Source of the DNA: an uncultured Opitutia bacterium
GTDB taxonomy: Bacteria; Verrucomicrobiota; Verrucomicrobiia; Opitutales; Opitutaceae
Length of the DNA stretch: 64,000 bases
NCBI GenBank assembly: GCA_903859715.1
Contig: CAIONS010000056.1
Location: 124,001-188,000, forward strand
Reading direction: 5' to 3'
Every line of letters begins with the position of its first letter. Position 1 is the first letter of the stretch. A program made the position numbers and the translations under genes. The notes below the pieces were generated by a model. The model was not told the origin of the DNA. It was given only the letters and a program-made list of their open reading frames with translations, and made no database searches. Below, piece by piece: positions 53,704-62,110 of this stretch.

Positions 53704-55788
53704 TTACTTCACGACGATCCGGGCCCAATAAGCCCAGTCGTAGGAATAGCCGCGGTTTGGGCGGGTGGAGAAGATGAGAGTCTCGCCGGGCAGTGACTGA
53801 TAAGGGATGATTTCATGCTGGCGTCCGCGATCCTTGGGACGGTGCGCAGGATCGAGGAGCCGGTGGTAAATTTCCCGTTTGGATCCGCTCGACGTCTCAC
53901 CGGTGACGCTGAACACCACTCCTTCGGATTTGTCTCCGGCCCGTTCGTACGCTGAGGGATGAAGGCCGAAATCCCACATGATGACGGTGGCCTTTGTTGG
54001 TGCATGCAACCAGAGGTCGCTGTCGGGATGGGCGGAGAGCACCATGTCTCCCTCCGACCACACGCGGTTGAAACCATAACCGAACCGGGCTTGGAAGGGG
54101 ACGGGCGAAATTGATTTGAACGCCGTGCGGGCCACGCCCGCCGTAATGGCCGTTGGCGGATTGATCAGGGTCGCGATGGGTTCGTCCTGACGGACGGTGA
54201 CGTGTTCGTAGGGATTGCTGTTTCGGAGATAGGTCAGCACGTAGTTGCGGTAGAAACGGCTGAAATAGACGTCCCCGGTAGGGTGGGAAAAAGTGGGAAT
54301 GCCGTCGATGTGGAACTTGGCCATGGCGCGCTCAAGCAGTGCGTGATTAGTACGCTGTTCGCCCATCAGGATGACGGCGGCGACATCCTCGTCGTCGAGA
54401 TCGGTGAAAGCCCGGTCGAGGTAGGCCGGATCATTTTCGAGGCCATTGCGGATCATGAGAGCCTTGTGCTGCGAATAATAGGGTACCATGGCGGCCCAGT
54501 CGGCTCCCGCGATGACGAAGACCGAGCCCTTGGGCGTGATGTCCAGCAGAGCGCCCGTGAGCCCGGTGCCGCCTTGGGAAACCAGGAGCTGCTCGGGCCG
54601 GTAGCCTTGCCAGTAAGTGGTGACCAGGACGGCGAAGGGCATGGCAACCAAGGGCCAGCGGACCCAGCCAGGCAGGCCGGAATCCAAGAGCCCGCCGAGC
54701 ACAAAACCGAATGCGGCCATGAGGAAGACGGTGCAGGCGTAGAAATAATAATCCTGATAAGCGTAGGCGAGGGGGAAGAGCACCTGCGCCAGCAGGAACA
54801 GGCCGGTGAGCGCGAGGACCCACCACCGGATGGAAGACCGGCCGGCCAGTCCGGCCACCAGGATGAGGCCAATGATCCAAGGCGCCATGATGGCCTCGTG
54901 CCAGCGGGTCAGCAGGACCCGCCACGTGGTCGGGGAAAAGTGAGCGCCCAAGTCGAACATGCCATAGTTCCCGGCCGCGAGGCTTTTGGACGTGAAGATG
55001 GCGCCGGCGGGATGGCTGGCCTTGATGGTGTCGGTAAAGCCGATCCACCAGTAGAGGAGGACCAGCGAAATCACCACGCCACCCAAGCCGCACAGGGCGG
55101 TGCGCAGCATCGCGAGCCAGCCGCGGCCGGACCGCCAGTCGCGCCAGAGGAGCCAGACGACGTAGGCGGCACCCGGCAGCAGCCAGAGCGCATACGTGGT
55201 GTTCTTGATCAGTGCGGCGCAAATGCCGATCACGGTCGTGGCGGCAAACCAGGACCAGCGTCGCTCATCCATCAGGCGCACGAAGCAGGCCAGAAACCAG
55301 GTGCAGCACATCAGCTCCATCGAATCGATGAGGAAGGCCCGCGAGTAGAAGATGTAGACCGGGCAGGCGAGGACCAGTGCGAGGGTGAGAAGCCGGCGCG
55401 GGCGGGGGACTCCCAGCCGCCCGAGCAGCAGGAAGAGGGCCGGCAGCGTCAGGTAGAAGCACGCGAGGGTGATACCACGGGCCGCCTTGAAATGGGGCAG
55501 GCCGGTGGCCCGGCTCAGCGCGACCACGCTCCACTCATACAGCGGCACCTCGAGCGGCAGTGCGACCCAGGGCTTGCCCAGGACCGGGGTTTCGTAGCGC
55601 AGCGAGAAGTTGTCCTGTTGATCGATGTAATAGGTGACGATCGCCGTCTGGGCCTGCCGGAATTCATGGCCGGGCATGAAGGCTGAGTTCCAATTGGCGG
55701 TGGTGAGATAAAAATGGGCGATCAGGGCGGCGCAGAAGATGCCGACTAGAGGCCAGGTTTCGCGCCGCGAGGGAGTAAGTTCGGCCAT
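53704..55788 (-). CDS. Polytopic membrane protein (FRQAQTA family) with C-terminal DRG/DWAYW beta module
   Basis: 694 residues. The first loop has GHEFRQAQTAIVTYYI and TPVLGKPWVALPLEVPLYEW; helices follow up to about residue 400. The soluble part contains VFVIAGADWAAMVPYYSQHK, also found in altered form in the two paralogues, and the terminal module with EGVVFSV, RLLDPAHRPKDRG and YSYDWAYWARIVV. Spacing of 15 bases from the giant glycosyltransferase upstream suggests one transcript. The three paralogues differ enough that they are likely to use different donors or acceptors rather than being simple duplicates. Confidence 0.82.
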   Translation of the reverse strand: MAELTPSRRETWPLVGIFCAALIAHFYLTTANWNSAFMPGHEFRQAQTAIVTYYIDQQDNFSLRYETPVLGKPWVALPLEVPLYEWSVVALSRATGLPHFKAARGITLACFYLTLPALFLLLGRLGVPRPRRLLTLALVLACPVYIFYSRAFLIDSMELMCCTWFLACFVRLMDERRWSWFAATTVIGICAALIKNTTYALWLLPGAAYVVWLLWRDWRSGRGWLAMLRTALCGLGGVVISLVLLYWWIGFTDTIKASHPAGAIFTSKSLAAGNYGMFDLGAHFSPTTWRVLLTRWHEAIMAPWIIGLILVAGLAGRSSIRWWVLALTGLFLLAQVLFPLAYAYQDYYFYACTVFLMAAFGFVLGGLLDSGLPGWVRWPLVAMPFAVLVTTYWQGYRPEQLLVSQGGTGLTGALLDITPKGSVFVIAGADWAAMVPYYSQHKALMIRNGLENDPAYLDRAFTDLDDEDVAAVILMGEQRTNHALLERAMAKFHIDGIPTFSHPTGDVYFSRFYRNYVLTYLRNSNPYEHVTVRQDEPIATLINPPTAITAGVARTAFKSISPVPFQARFGYGFNRVWSEGDMVLSAHPDSDLWLHAPTKATVIMWDFGLHPSAYERAGDKSEGVVFSVTGETSSGSKREIYHRLLDPAHRPKDRGRQHEIIPYQSLPGETLIFSTRPNRGYSYDWAYWARIVVK

Positions 55789-55803
55789 GGGGCAGGAAGG
55801 TTG

Positions 55804-58800
55804 TCAGCCTAAGTAGGCCTCACGCGCCATGGCGACGTGGGCGGGCAGGGAAACGCGGGCGTCGTAGAATCGCGACATCCGGGCGAAGGCCATTGAGACC
55901 ATCTTGTCGTCCCGCGCGAAAAATTTGTCGAGACAGGCCTTCATGGCGGCGGAAAGTTTGTGATAGTCGCCGGCCGGAATCAAAAAGGCCTCGTCATTGT
56001 TGACCAGCATTTCCGGGATGCCGTTCACGTTGGTGCTGATGATCGGGATGCGGAACGAGGCCGACTCCAGCAGGACACGGGGGAATGACTCCTCGAAGCT
56101 GGTGCACACAAAGATGTCGGCCAGCCGGTACCAGTCATAGATGTCGAGGGTCTCGGGAAAGAGGCGGGTGTTCTTCAGTTCCATGAGCGCGATGTCCTGC
56201 TCGATGGACTCAAGGTAAAGACCCTCGCGGGCGCCGACCATGAGGAACTCGATCCGGCCCCGGTCCGCGAAGGACGGGCCATGCTGCTTCATCAGCTGGT
56301 CGATGGCGCGGATATACACGTGCTGGCCCTTGCGCTGGCAGACGGAGCCGATGTTGACGACCAGGGTGGCGGCGGGATCGAGGCCGTATTTTTCCCGCAG
56401 CTTCCGCCGGTCATGAGCGGCGGCGAAACGCTCGATGCGTTCGATGTCCACCCAGCTCGCGAGGGTGCGGAAGTTGTCGTTGGTATTGAGCTCCTCGAAG
56501 ATCTGCCGCGTGGCGCGGGCGGTGAAGATGACCCGGCCGGCTTCCTTGATGGCCTGCTCGATGAGCGGGACGACCTCGGGCGAGGCCAGGCTGTGCTCGG
56601 CGAAGAATTTCCGCGGCGTGTTACTCTCGTGGATGTACAGGGCGGACGGCTTGCCGAGGGCCTGGGCGAGATTGACGATCCAGTAGGCGACCATTGTGTT
56701 GCCCACGATGAGGTCGATGGCTTCCCAACGGAGCCCGGCGGCGAACGTCTTGAGATTGGCCTGAAATTCGGCGGCGGTCTCCGCCTTGATAAAACTGTCG
56801 GCGGCGAGCAGCTCGACCGGCAGGCCGGCGTCCTCGAATTTCTTCCGCAACGGCCCCTCGACCGGGGAAAAGACGCGCACGTCCCAGCCGGCTTTCTCGG
56901 CGAGGTAGCGGGCATACTCGAAGATGAACAGCGGCGCACCCTCGAGGTTGAGGTTGTGCGTGACGACGGCGACGCGGAGTTTGAGCGGCCGGCGGGCGTG
57001 GCGGTGGTCGTTGACGTTGAGCTTGAAGCTCGAGGTTCCGTAGTCGACGACCTCGCTGATGTAGGGATCCCGGTAGTTCGGGTAGCGCTGCACGAACGCG
57101 AGATGCTCCTTCTCGGTATAGCTGTTGCCGCGCGAAGCGCTGCCAAGGTGCGTGAGCGTGGCCTGCGGCGTGTACACCGTGCGGTAGCCCGCGCGGGCGG
57201 CACGCAGGCAGTAATCGACGTCGTTGTACGCGACCTGAAAATCGCGTTCGTCGAAACCGCCCAGCTGGCGGTACAGGTCGGTGCGGGTCAGCAGGCAGGC
57301 GCCGGTGACGGCAGAGGTGTTGCGCGCGGCATGGGACAGGAACAGGTAGCCGAAATCATCCTTCGGCTGGCCGAAGAACATCGCGTGCGCGAGGCCGCCC
57401 TGGGGACCCACCCAGATGCCGGCGTGATTCAGGGTTTCATCGGGATGGATGAGCCGGGCGCCCACGACACCGACACCGGGTACCGTCATCCAGCCCACCA
57501 TGTCCTCCAGCCAGCCGGGATCATGGGCCACGATATCATTGTTCAGATGGAGGACCAGCGGGGTGTCGGCCTGGACGGTCCCGAGGTTGACGAGGCGCGA
57601 ATAATTGAAGGGAGCCGTGACGTTGCCGGTGCGAATGATCCGGCAGCGCAGGTCGGTGCGCGCCTCAAGTGACTGCAACAAGGAGAGGGCCTGTGGCTCG
57701 GTCGAGCCGTCATCGACGATGATGAGCTTCACGGATTGCCAGTTGACGGTGCGCTCGAGCGACGCGACACAAGCCTGCAGGAGTTCGTGGCGGTTTTTCG
57801 TGGGGATGACGATCGTGACAGGATTTTTCGCAAGGGGCGCCGGATCCCAGCGCAGCTGATGAAGGCAGAGCGCGTGATCCTTCATCAAGGGAGGCAGGAA
57901 CGCCGTGGCCACGAGCCCGCGGCGCTGCACGCTGTCATTGATCGCCCGGCGGGCGGCGTCGAAGAGGTAGCTCTTTTGATCGCCCTTGCTGGCCGTGCTC
58001 TGGGCGTGGGCGCGCCAGTGATAGCCGATGTGGGGCACGTGCAGGATGCGCTCGTCGCGCATCAACTCGACGCAGCGCAGGATCAGGTCGATGTCCTGGG
58101 CACCCTCGTAGCCGAGCCGGAGCCGGCCGGCCTGTTCGATGATGCGGCGGCGGATGACGGTGAGATGGTGCGTGTAGTTGTGGGTCAGTGCCATCTCGGG
58201 ACTCCAGTCACCCTTGAACTGGGGATCGAAGCGGCGGCCGGCCTCGTCGATCTTGTCCTCGTCGGTGTAGATCATCTCGGCATCGGGCCGCGCGGCGATG
58301 GCCTCGGCAACATGGTAAAGCGCACTGGCCGGCAGCAGATCGTCATGATCGAGGAACGCGACAAACTCGCCGGTGGCGAGATCCAGCGCCGAATTGGTGG
58401 CGGCGGAGATGTGGCCATTCTGCGGGCGAAGGGTGAACTTGATGCGCGGGTCTTTTTTTGCGGCGTCCGCGAGCATCTTTTTCACGTGGCCCTGCGTCGA
58501 GGCATCGTCGGCGATGCACAATTCCCAGTTGGGATAAAACTGCGCGGTGACGGAGGCGAGCAGCTCGGCGAGGAACGGAGCCGGCGTATTGTAGGTGGGG
58601 ACGACAATGCTGATCTTCGGCCCGGATCTGGCCAGCGCGGCGGCCTCCCGGGTGAGATAGGCGGTGAGCCGCGGGGTCAGCTGATTGTGATTAGTCCAAA
58701 GAGTGTAGGGATCCTGCTGCTGCCAGGGTGTGGGTGGAGCGGCCTTGGCGGCCCGGCGGATCATTTTCTCGGCGAGCTTCGCGCGGGTCTGGCGGACCTC

Positions 58801-59769
58801 GCGCCAGAAATCCGGCCAGCTTTCCATGACGTAATCCCCGGCGAGTGCGCCGCGGACAAACGCCCAGACGGTCCGGGCGAATTTCCGCTCATGGTAGAGG
58901 GCGATGGGACCGGAGTTCTCGTCGATCTTGTTGAGAAAAATCCGCTTGGAGCGGAGCAATTGGCGCGGGCCGTCGGGATATTCGGCGAAAATCTTGAGGC
59001 AGGCCGGGCTGAAGTTGGCCGGCCGGACATCGACGAGACCGTAGAAGGCCGAGCGCAAAGCCTGGGGCCAGGCGGGATTGTGGAGGAGCACGTCCTCGCG
59101 TTCCTTGCCCCAGATGAGGCGATTCTCGTTCACGGCCCCGACGGTGGCGACGAGGCGCGTAATGGTGCGGCTCATCGAGAATGCCCAGCCACTGACCCGG
59201 AATTTCTCGTAATGGGCGTTGACCCAGTCCTGTGGCAGGTCGAGGAAGCCAATTAGATCATTCTCGGGCCGCATCTCCGTGGTCTGGACGGTGATTTCCC
59301 CAAGGACGCGCTTCGCCTCGCGCATCATCAGCGCGTGCGGCTCGTAGTGGAAATGACGGTAGAGGTAATGGAGGCTCTCGCCGACAAGCTCGGTGCGCAG
59401 GATGGGCTTGGGCCGGCGGGCGGGCAGATCCGTTCCGCTGGTCGTGAGTTCGGTGCGGAGGAATTCGGTCCAGATATTGCCGGGACGGAGGGTTTCCAGG
59501 GTGAGCGTCTTGGCCCCGAGCCAAGGCCGGACTGTGACGCGGAAACCCGAGCGCCGGGCGGGCAGGCCGCCCTTGAAAAATTCCTCCAGATCGGGCCGGT
59601 CGAGGCCCATGATGCCGTAGGTGATGACGCCATCGAGTTTGGCGCGCAGGTCGGTCAGCTCCTCCCCATTCTTGGCGTAAACCCAGCCGCGGATGTCGAT
59701 CTCCTTGGCGGTGATTTGCCAGGATGTCGGTTGATCGATGAAGGAGTGAAAGGAGTCTTTCTCTGACAT
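55804..59769 (-). CDS. Giant multidomain glycosyltransferase: beta - beta - GT2 - GT2 - GT4
   Basis: 1,321 residues, paralogous over its whole length to the product of 47399-51400. Two beta modules come first (about 8-105, with IDIRGWVYAKNGEELTDLRA; about 170-285, with FRVSGWAFSMSRTITRLVAT). GT2 domain 1 (about 380-610) is intact here: ISIVVPTYNTPAPFL, CIADDAS, FLDHDDLLPASA, QDIDLILR. GT2 domain 2 (about 640-890): TIVIPTKNRHELL, LIVDDGSTEPQ, LHLNNDIVAHD, YNDVDYCLRAAR. The GT4 unit (about 925-1321): VTHNLNLEGAPLFIFEYARY and EX7E in ESFPRVLLE. Three transfers per polypeptide are possible. It precedes the membrane protein at 53704 by 15 bases. Confidence 0.92.
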   Translation of the reverse strand: MSEKDSFHSFIDQPTSWQITAKEIDIRGWVYAKNGEELTDLRAKLDGVITYGIMGLDRPDLEEFFKGGLPARRSGFRVTVRPWLGAKTLTLETLRPGNIWTEFLRTELTTSGTDLPARRPKPILRTELVGESLHYLYRHFHYEPHALMMREAKRVLGEITVQTTEMRPENDLIGFLDLPQDWVNAHYEKFRVSGWAFSMSRTITRLVATVGAVNENRLIWGKEREDVLLHNPAWPQALRSAFYGLVDVRPANFSPACLKIFAEYPDGPRQLLRSKRIFLNKIDENSGPIALYHERKFARTVWAFVRGALAGDYVMESWPDFWREVRQTRAKLAEKMIRRAAKAAPPTPWQQQDPYTLWTNHNQLTPRLTAYLTREAAALARSGPKISIVVPTYNTPAPFLAELLASVTAQFYPNWELCIADDASTQGHVKKMLADAAKKDPRIKFTLRPQNGHISAATNSALDLATGEFVAFLDHDDLLPASALYHVAEAIAARPDAEMIYTDEDKIDEAGRRFDPQFKGDWSPEMALTHNYTHHLTVIRRRIIEQAGRLRLGYEGAQDIDLILRCVELMRDERILHVPHIGYHWRAHAQSTASKGDQKSYLFDAARRAINDSVQRRGLVATAFLPPLMKDHALCLHQLRWDPAPLAKNPVTIVIPTKNRHELLQACVASLERTVNWQSVKLIIVDDGSTEPQALSLLQSLEARTDLRCRIIRTGNVTAPFNYSRLVNLGTVQADTPLVLHLNNDIVAHDPGWLEDMVGWMTVPGVGVVGARLIHPDETLNHAGIWVGPQGGLAHAMFFGQPKDDFGYLFLSHAARNTSAVTGACLLTRTDLYRQLGGFDERDFQVAYNDVDYCLRAARAGYRTVYTPQATLTHLGSASRGNSYTEKEHLAFVQRYPNYRDPYISEVVDYGTSSFKLNVNDHRHARRPLKLRVAVVTHNLNLEGAPLFIFEYARYLAEKAGWDVRVFSPVEGPLRKKFEDAGLPVELLAADSFIKAETAAEFQANLKTFAAGLRWEAIDLIVGNTMVAYWIVNLAQALGKPSALYIHESNTPRKFFAEHSLASPEVVPLIEQAIKEAGRVIFTARATRQIFEELNTNDNFRTLASWVDIERIERFAAAHDRRKLREKYGLDPAATLVVNIGSVCQRKGQHVYIRAIDQLMKQHGPSFADRGRIEFLMVGAREGLYLESIEQDIALMELKNTRLFPETLDIYDWYRLADIFVCTSFEESFPRVLLESASFRIPIISTNVNGIPEMLVNNDEAFLIPAGDYHKLSAAMKACLDKFFARDDKMVSMAFARMSRFYDARVSLPAHVAMAREAYLG

Positions 59770-59868
59770 TAAAGGGTCAAGCAGAGCGATGGCACTGGGC
59801 GAGGTAAAGCATGGTTTTCTCCGCGATCCGGACGCGGGCGCGACGTGGTGCCGGCGAGGCCTTATGGA
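59770..59868. other. Intergenic gap, 99 bases
   Basis: Between the giant glycosyltransferase gene and the upstream membrane protein gene in the same direction. No gene or clear promoter is visible. Confidence 0.3.
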
Positions 59869-61932
59869 TCAATCGATCTTGATGCTGCGCCAGTAGGACC
59901 AGTCGGAATTTGCGTTGTTGGCCGGTCCTGGCAGGGTGCGAAAAAGGATCGAGCCCTGCAACGGGGCCACGGTCTCGATGGAGAAAGTCTGCAATCCGCG
60001 GTCCTGCTTGATGGTGCCGGGCTGCATCCAGCGGTAAAAGAGCCGTTGGCGAAGACCGTTGGCCTGTGCGGAAACGACCTCGAACTCGACGCCGTCGGAG
60101 TGATCATATGCCGCTGGATTTATGCCGAATTCGGCCGTGATGTGGCGGGCGCCGGGCGGGGGAACGATTTCGATCTCAGTGGTCGCATGCGCGTTCAGCA
60201 CCCAATGACCTTCGATCATCTCGGCCGAGATTCCGTAGGGCACGGTCATCTTGACCGGCTGCGGGCTGACGCCGGCGAACATGCTGCGATCTTTCAACTG
60301 GTCTATCCAGTATAGCACGCGGGGCTGTTCACCCGGCTTGGAGAGCAGGCCTTGGTAAAGCAGCATGCCGTTCAGGGAGAAATCCTTTAGTGCCTTTAAT
60401 GCTTCGGGCACCACATCCTTGCGTACGTGGATGGTGTATTCGCCGGTCTGGAGAAATGGATTTTCATCCATGTTCAGATCCTTCAGCCAGTGCACGTAGG
60501 ATTCCGGACCAGGTTGCCCGAGGCGTGAGAGAATGACGGCGGCCACCCGGGCCGATCCCAGACGGTGGAGCGTCTCGCGAATTGCAGCGTCATCATGGAT
60601 ATAGCGATCAGGTACCATGAGGGCGCGCCGGTTGCCGTAATAGGCCATGATGGGACTCCAGTTCATGCCGAAGCCGACGAGCACGTCATCGGGCTTAGTA
60701 ATCCGTCCAATGGCCAGGGCGAGGTCCGGTGGGTTGATGGCCGCCTTGGTCTGGGGCTCGTAATATTTTTGGAGATAGCCCGAGAATTGCGCGACCAGGA
60801 CGACCACGACCACTCCGAGCCGGCCAAAGAGCGGGATCGACGGGCTTTCCATCAGCCGCTGGAGCGGCAGGGCGAGGAGCAGGAGGAAAAAGATCCCGCT
60901 GGAGTACAGGTAGTAGTCGTGGACAAAGTAGAGATTCGCAAACGCCAGCGGGCCGGCCATCGCGACCAGCAGGACGACGGCAAACAGCCGCCCACGGCCG
61001 CGGAGAAAGAGCAGCAGCAGCACCGCGAGCAGGAACAGGGAGAAGCTGGGAAAGAGCGCCCGTTCAAGTTGAGCGCCGAATTGCTGCCAGAAGCCGGGAT
61101 CGAAGCGCTGGGAAAGCGGGCCGTAGGTCCAGTCATGCAGTTCCGACGAGACCAGCATCGTGCCAAAGACATTTTTCCGCTTGATCGCGTCGGTGTAGTT
61201 GACCCACCACGCGGCGGTGAGGACACCGGGCGCAGCTGCCACGGCGGCACGGCCGAGGAGGGGGCGCCACTCCGCGCGGCGCGACCAAAGGGCCGCAAGC
61301 GTGAAGGCTGCCGCCGGGGCCAGGAACACCGCATAGGTCGTGACCTTGGTCAGTCCCGTGGCGATGCCGACCAGTGCCGCCGCGGCGAGGGCGGACCGGC
61401 GGCTCGACACGAATCCGGCATGGAAAAAATTCAGGAACCACAGGCCCAGGCAAAATGCAGTGGATTCGATCAGGAATGTGCGGGAGAAAAATTGATAAAC
61501 CGGGCAGGTCAGGATCAGGGCGAGGAAGAGCCAGCGATGAGAGGGAGGGACTTTCAGCCGGCGGAGAAGCAACCACGCGGCCGGCAGGGCGGCGTAAAAA
61601 AAGAAGAGGGAGACGGCACGCCCGGCGCGATCCAGCGGGAGCCCGGTGGCTTTGCAGAGTCCGGCGACGGCCGCTTGGTAAGTGGGAAATTCAAGCGGGA
61701 TCGCCCAAGGCGCACCCATGATCGGTGTCTCATAGTCGAGCCGGAAACCGTCGCGGATCAGCCAATAAGTGGAGAGGGCCGTCTGGGTCTGACGAAACGG
61801 ATGGGTATCGAGGATTGCGTTCTTCCAGCCGGCGCGGACGAACCACACACTGACGACCAGGACAATCAGGAAGATGGCGAGGCTGGCGACCCGCTCGGGA
61901 GACCGGGTTGGGCTGGGATGCGGTTCGGTCAT
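59869..61932 (-). CDS. Polytopic membrane protein (FRQTQTA family) with C-terminal DRG/DWSYW beta module
   Basis: 687 residues, third member of the family at 51503 and 53704. The first loop reads DTHPFRQTQTALSTYW then TPIMGAPWAIPLEFPTYQA, so the glutamate before FRQ in the other two is a proline here. Helices run to about residue 390; the soluble part includes VGFGMNWSPIMAYYGNRRAL and the terminal module (DGVEFEVVSA, RWMQPGTIKQDRG, SDWSYWRSIKI). It is the first gene of the last - strand glycan run, so its promoter should lie in the 178-base gap before it. Inferred role as for its paralogues. Confidence 0.82.
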   Translation of the reverse strand: MTEPHPSPTRSPERVASLAIFLIVLVVSVWFVRAGWKNAILDTHPFRQTQTALSTYWLIRDGFRLDYETPIMGAPWAIPLEFPTYQAAVAGLCKATGLPLDRAGRAVSLFFFYAALPAAWLLLRRLKVPPSHRWLFLALILTCPVYQFFSRTFLIESTAFCLGLWFLNFFHAGFVSSRRSALAAAALVGIATGLTKVTTYAVFLAPAAAFTLAALWSRRAEWRPLLGRAAVAAAPGVLTAAWWVNYTDAIKRKNVFGTMLVSSELHDWTYGPLSQRFDPGFWQQFGAQLERALFPSFSLFLLAVLLLLFLRGRGRLFAVVLLVAMAGPLAFANLYFVHDYYLYSSGIFFLLLLALPLQRLMESPSIPLFGRLGVVVVVLVAQFSGYLQKYYEPQTKAAINPPDLALAIGRITKPDDVLVGFGMNWSPIMAYYGNRRALMVPDRYIHDDAAIRETLHRLGSARVAAVILSRLGQPGPESYVHWLKDLNMDENPFLQTGEYTIHVRKDVVPEALKALKDFSLNGMLLYQGLLSKPGEQPRVLYWIDQLKDRSMFAGVSPQPVKMTVPYGISAEMIEGHWVLNAHATTEIEIVPPPGARHITAEFGINPAAYDHSDGVEFEVVSAQANGLRQRLFYRWMQPGTIKQDRGLQTFSIETVAPLQGSILFRTLPGPANNANSDWSYWRSIKID

Positions 61933-62110
61933 GGTGGGCAGTGAAATGAAGGAAGCTTAGCTGGATGGGGCAATGCCTTACGAAAGTCCTAGCCTAGTGC
62001 AATGAGCAGAGGCGGTTGACAATAAAGGTTACAACACAAATGCAGACAGGCTGCACAATCTAGTAAAGGACCGGCTAGGCTAACCTAGTGAATCCCGCTC
62101 CGGCTAATCT
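61933..62110. promoter_or_regulatory. AT-richer intergenic region, likely promoter of the 42-62 kb glycan run
   Basis: 178 bases, clearly more AT-rich than its surroundings, between the NHL gene stop and the first gene of the long - strand glycan run. On the - strand TTGTCA (62022-62017) is a fair -35 hexamer, but nothing resembling TATAAT follows at 16-18 bases. A perfect TTGACA on the + strand (62016-62021) points at no gene. I call the region, not a specific site. Confidence 0.35.

Noticed and set aside
54202-55686. A + strand open frame of about 490 codons opposite a membrane protein gene
   Set aside because: The translation is rich in Glu, Gln, Gly and Arg with no motif, as expected opposite a Leu-rich membrane protein in GC-rich DNA.
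62016-62021. A perfect TTGACA as -35 element of a + strand promoter
   Set aside because: There is no -10 hexamer at 16-18 bases and no + strand gene downstream.
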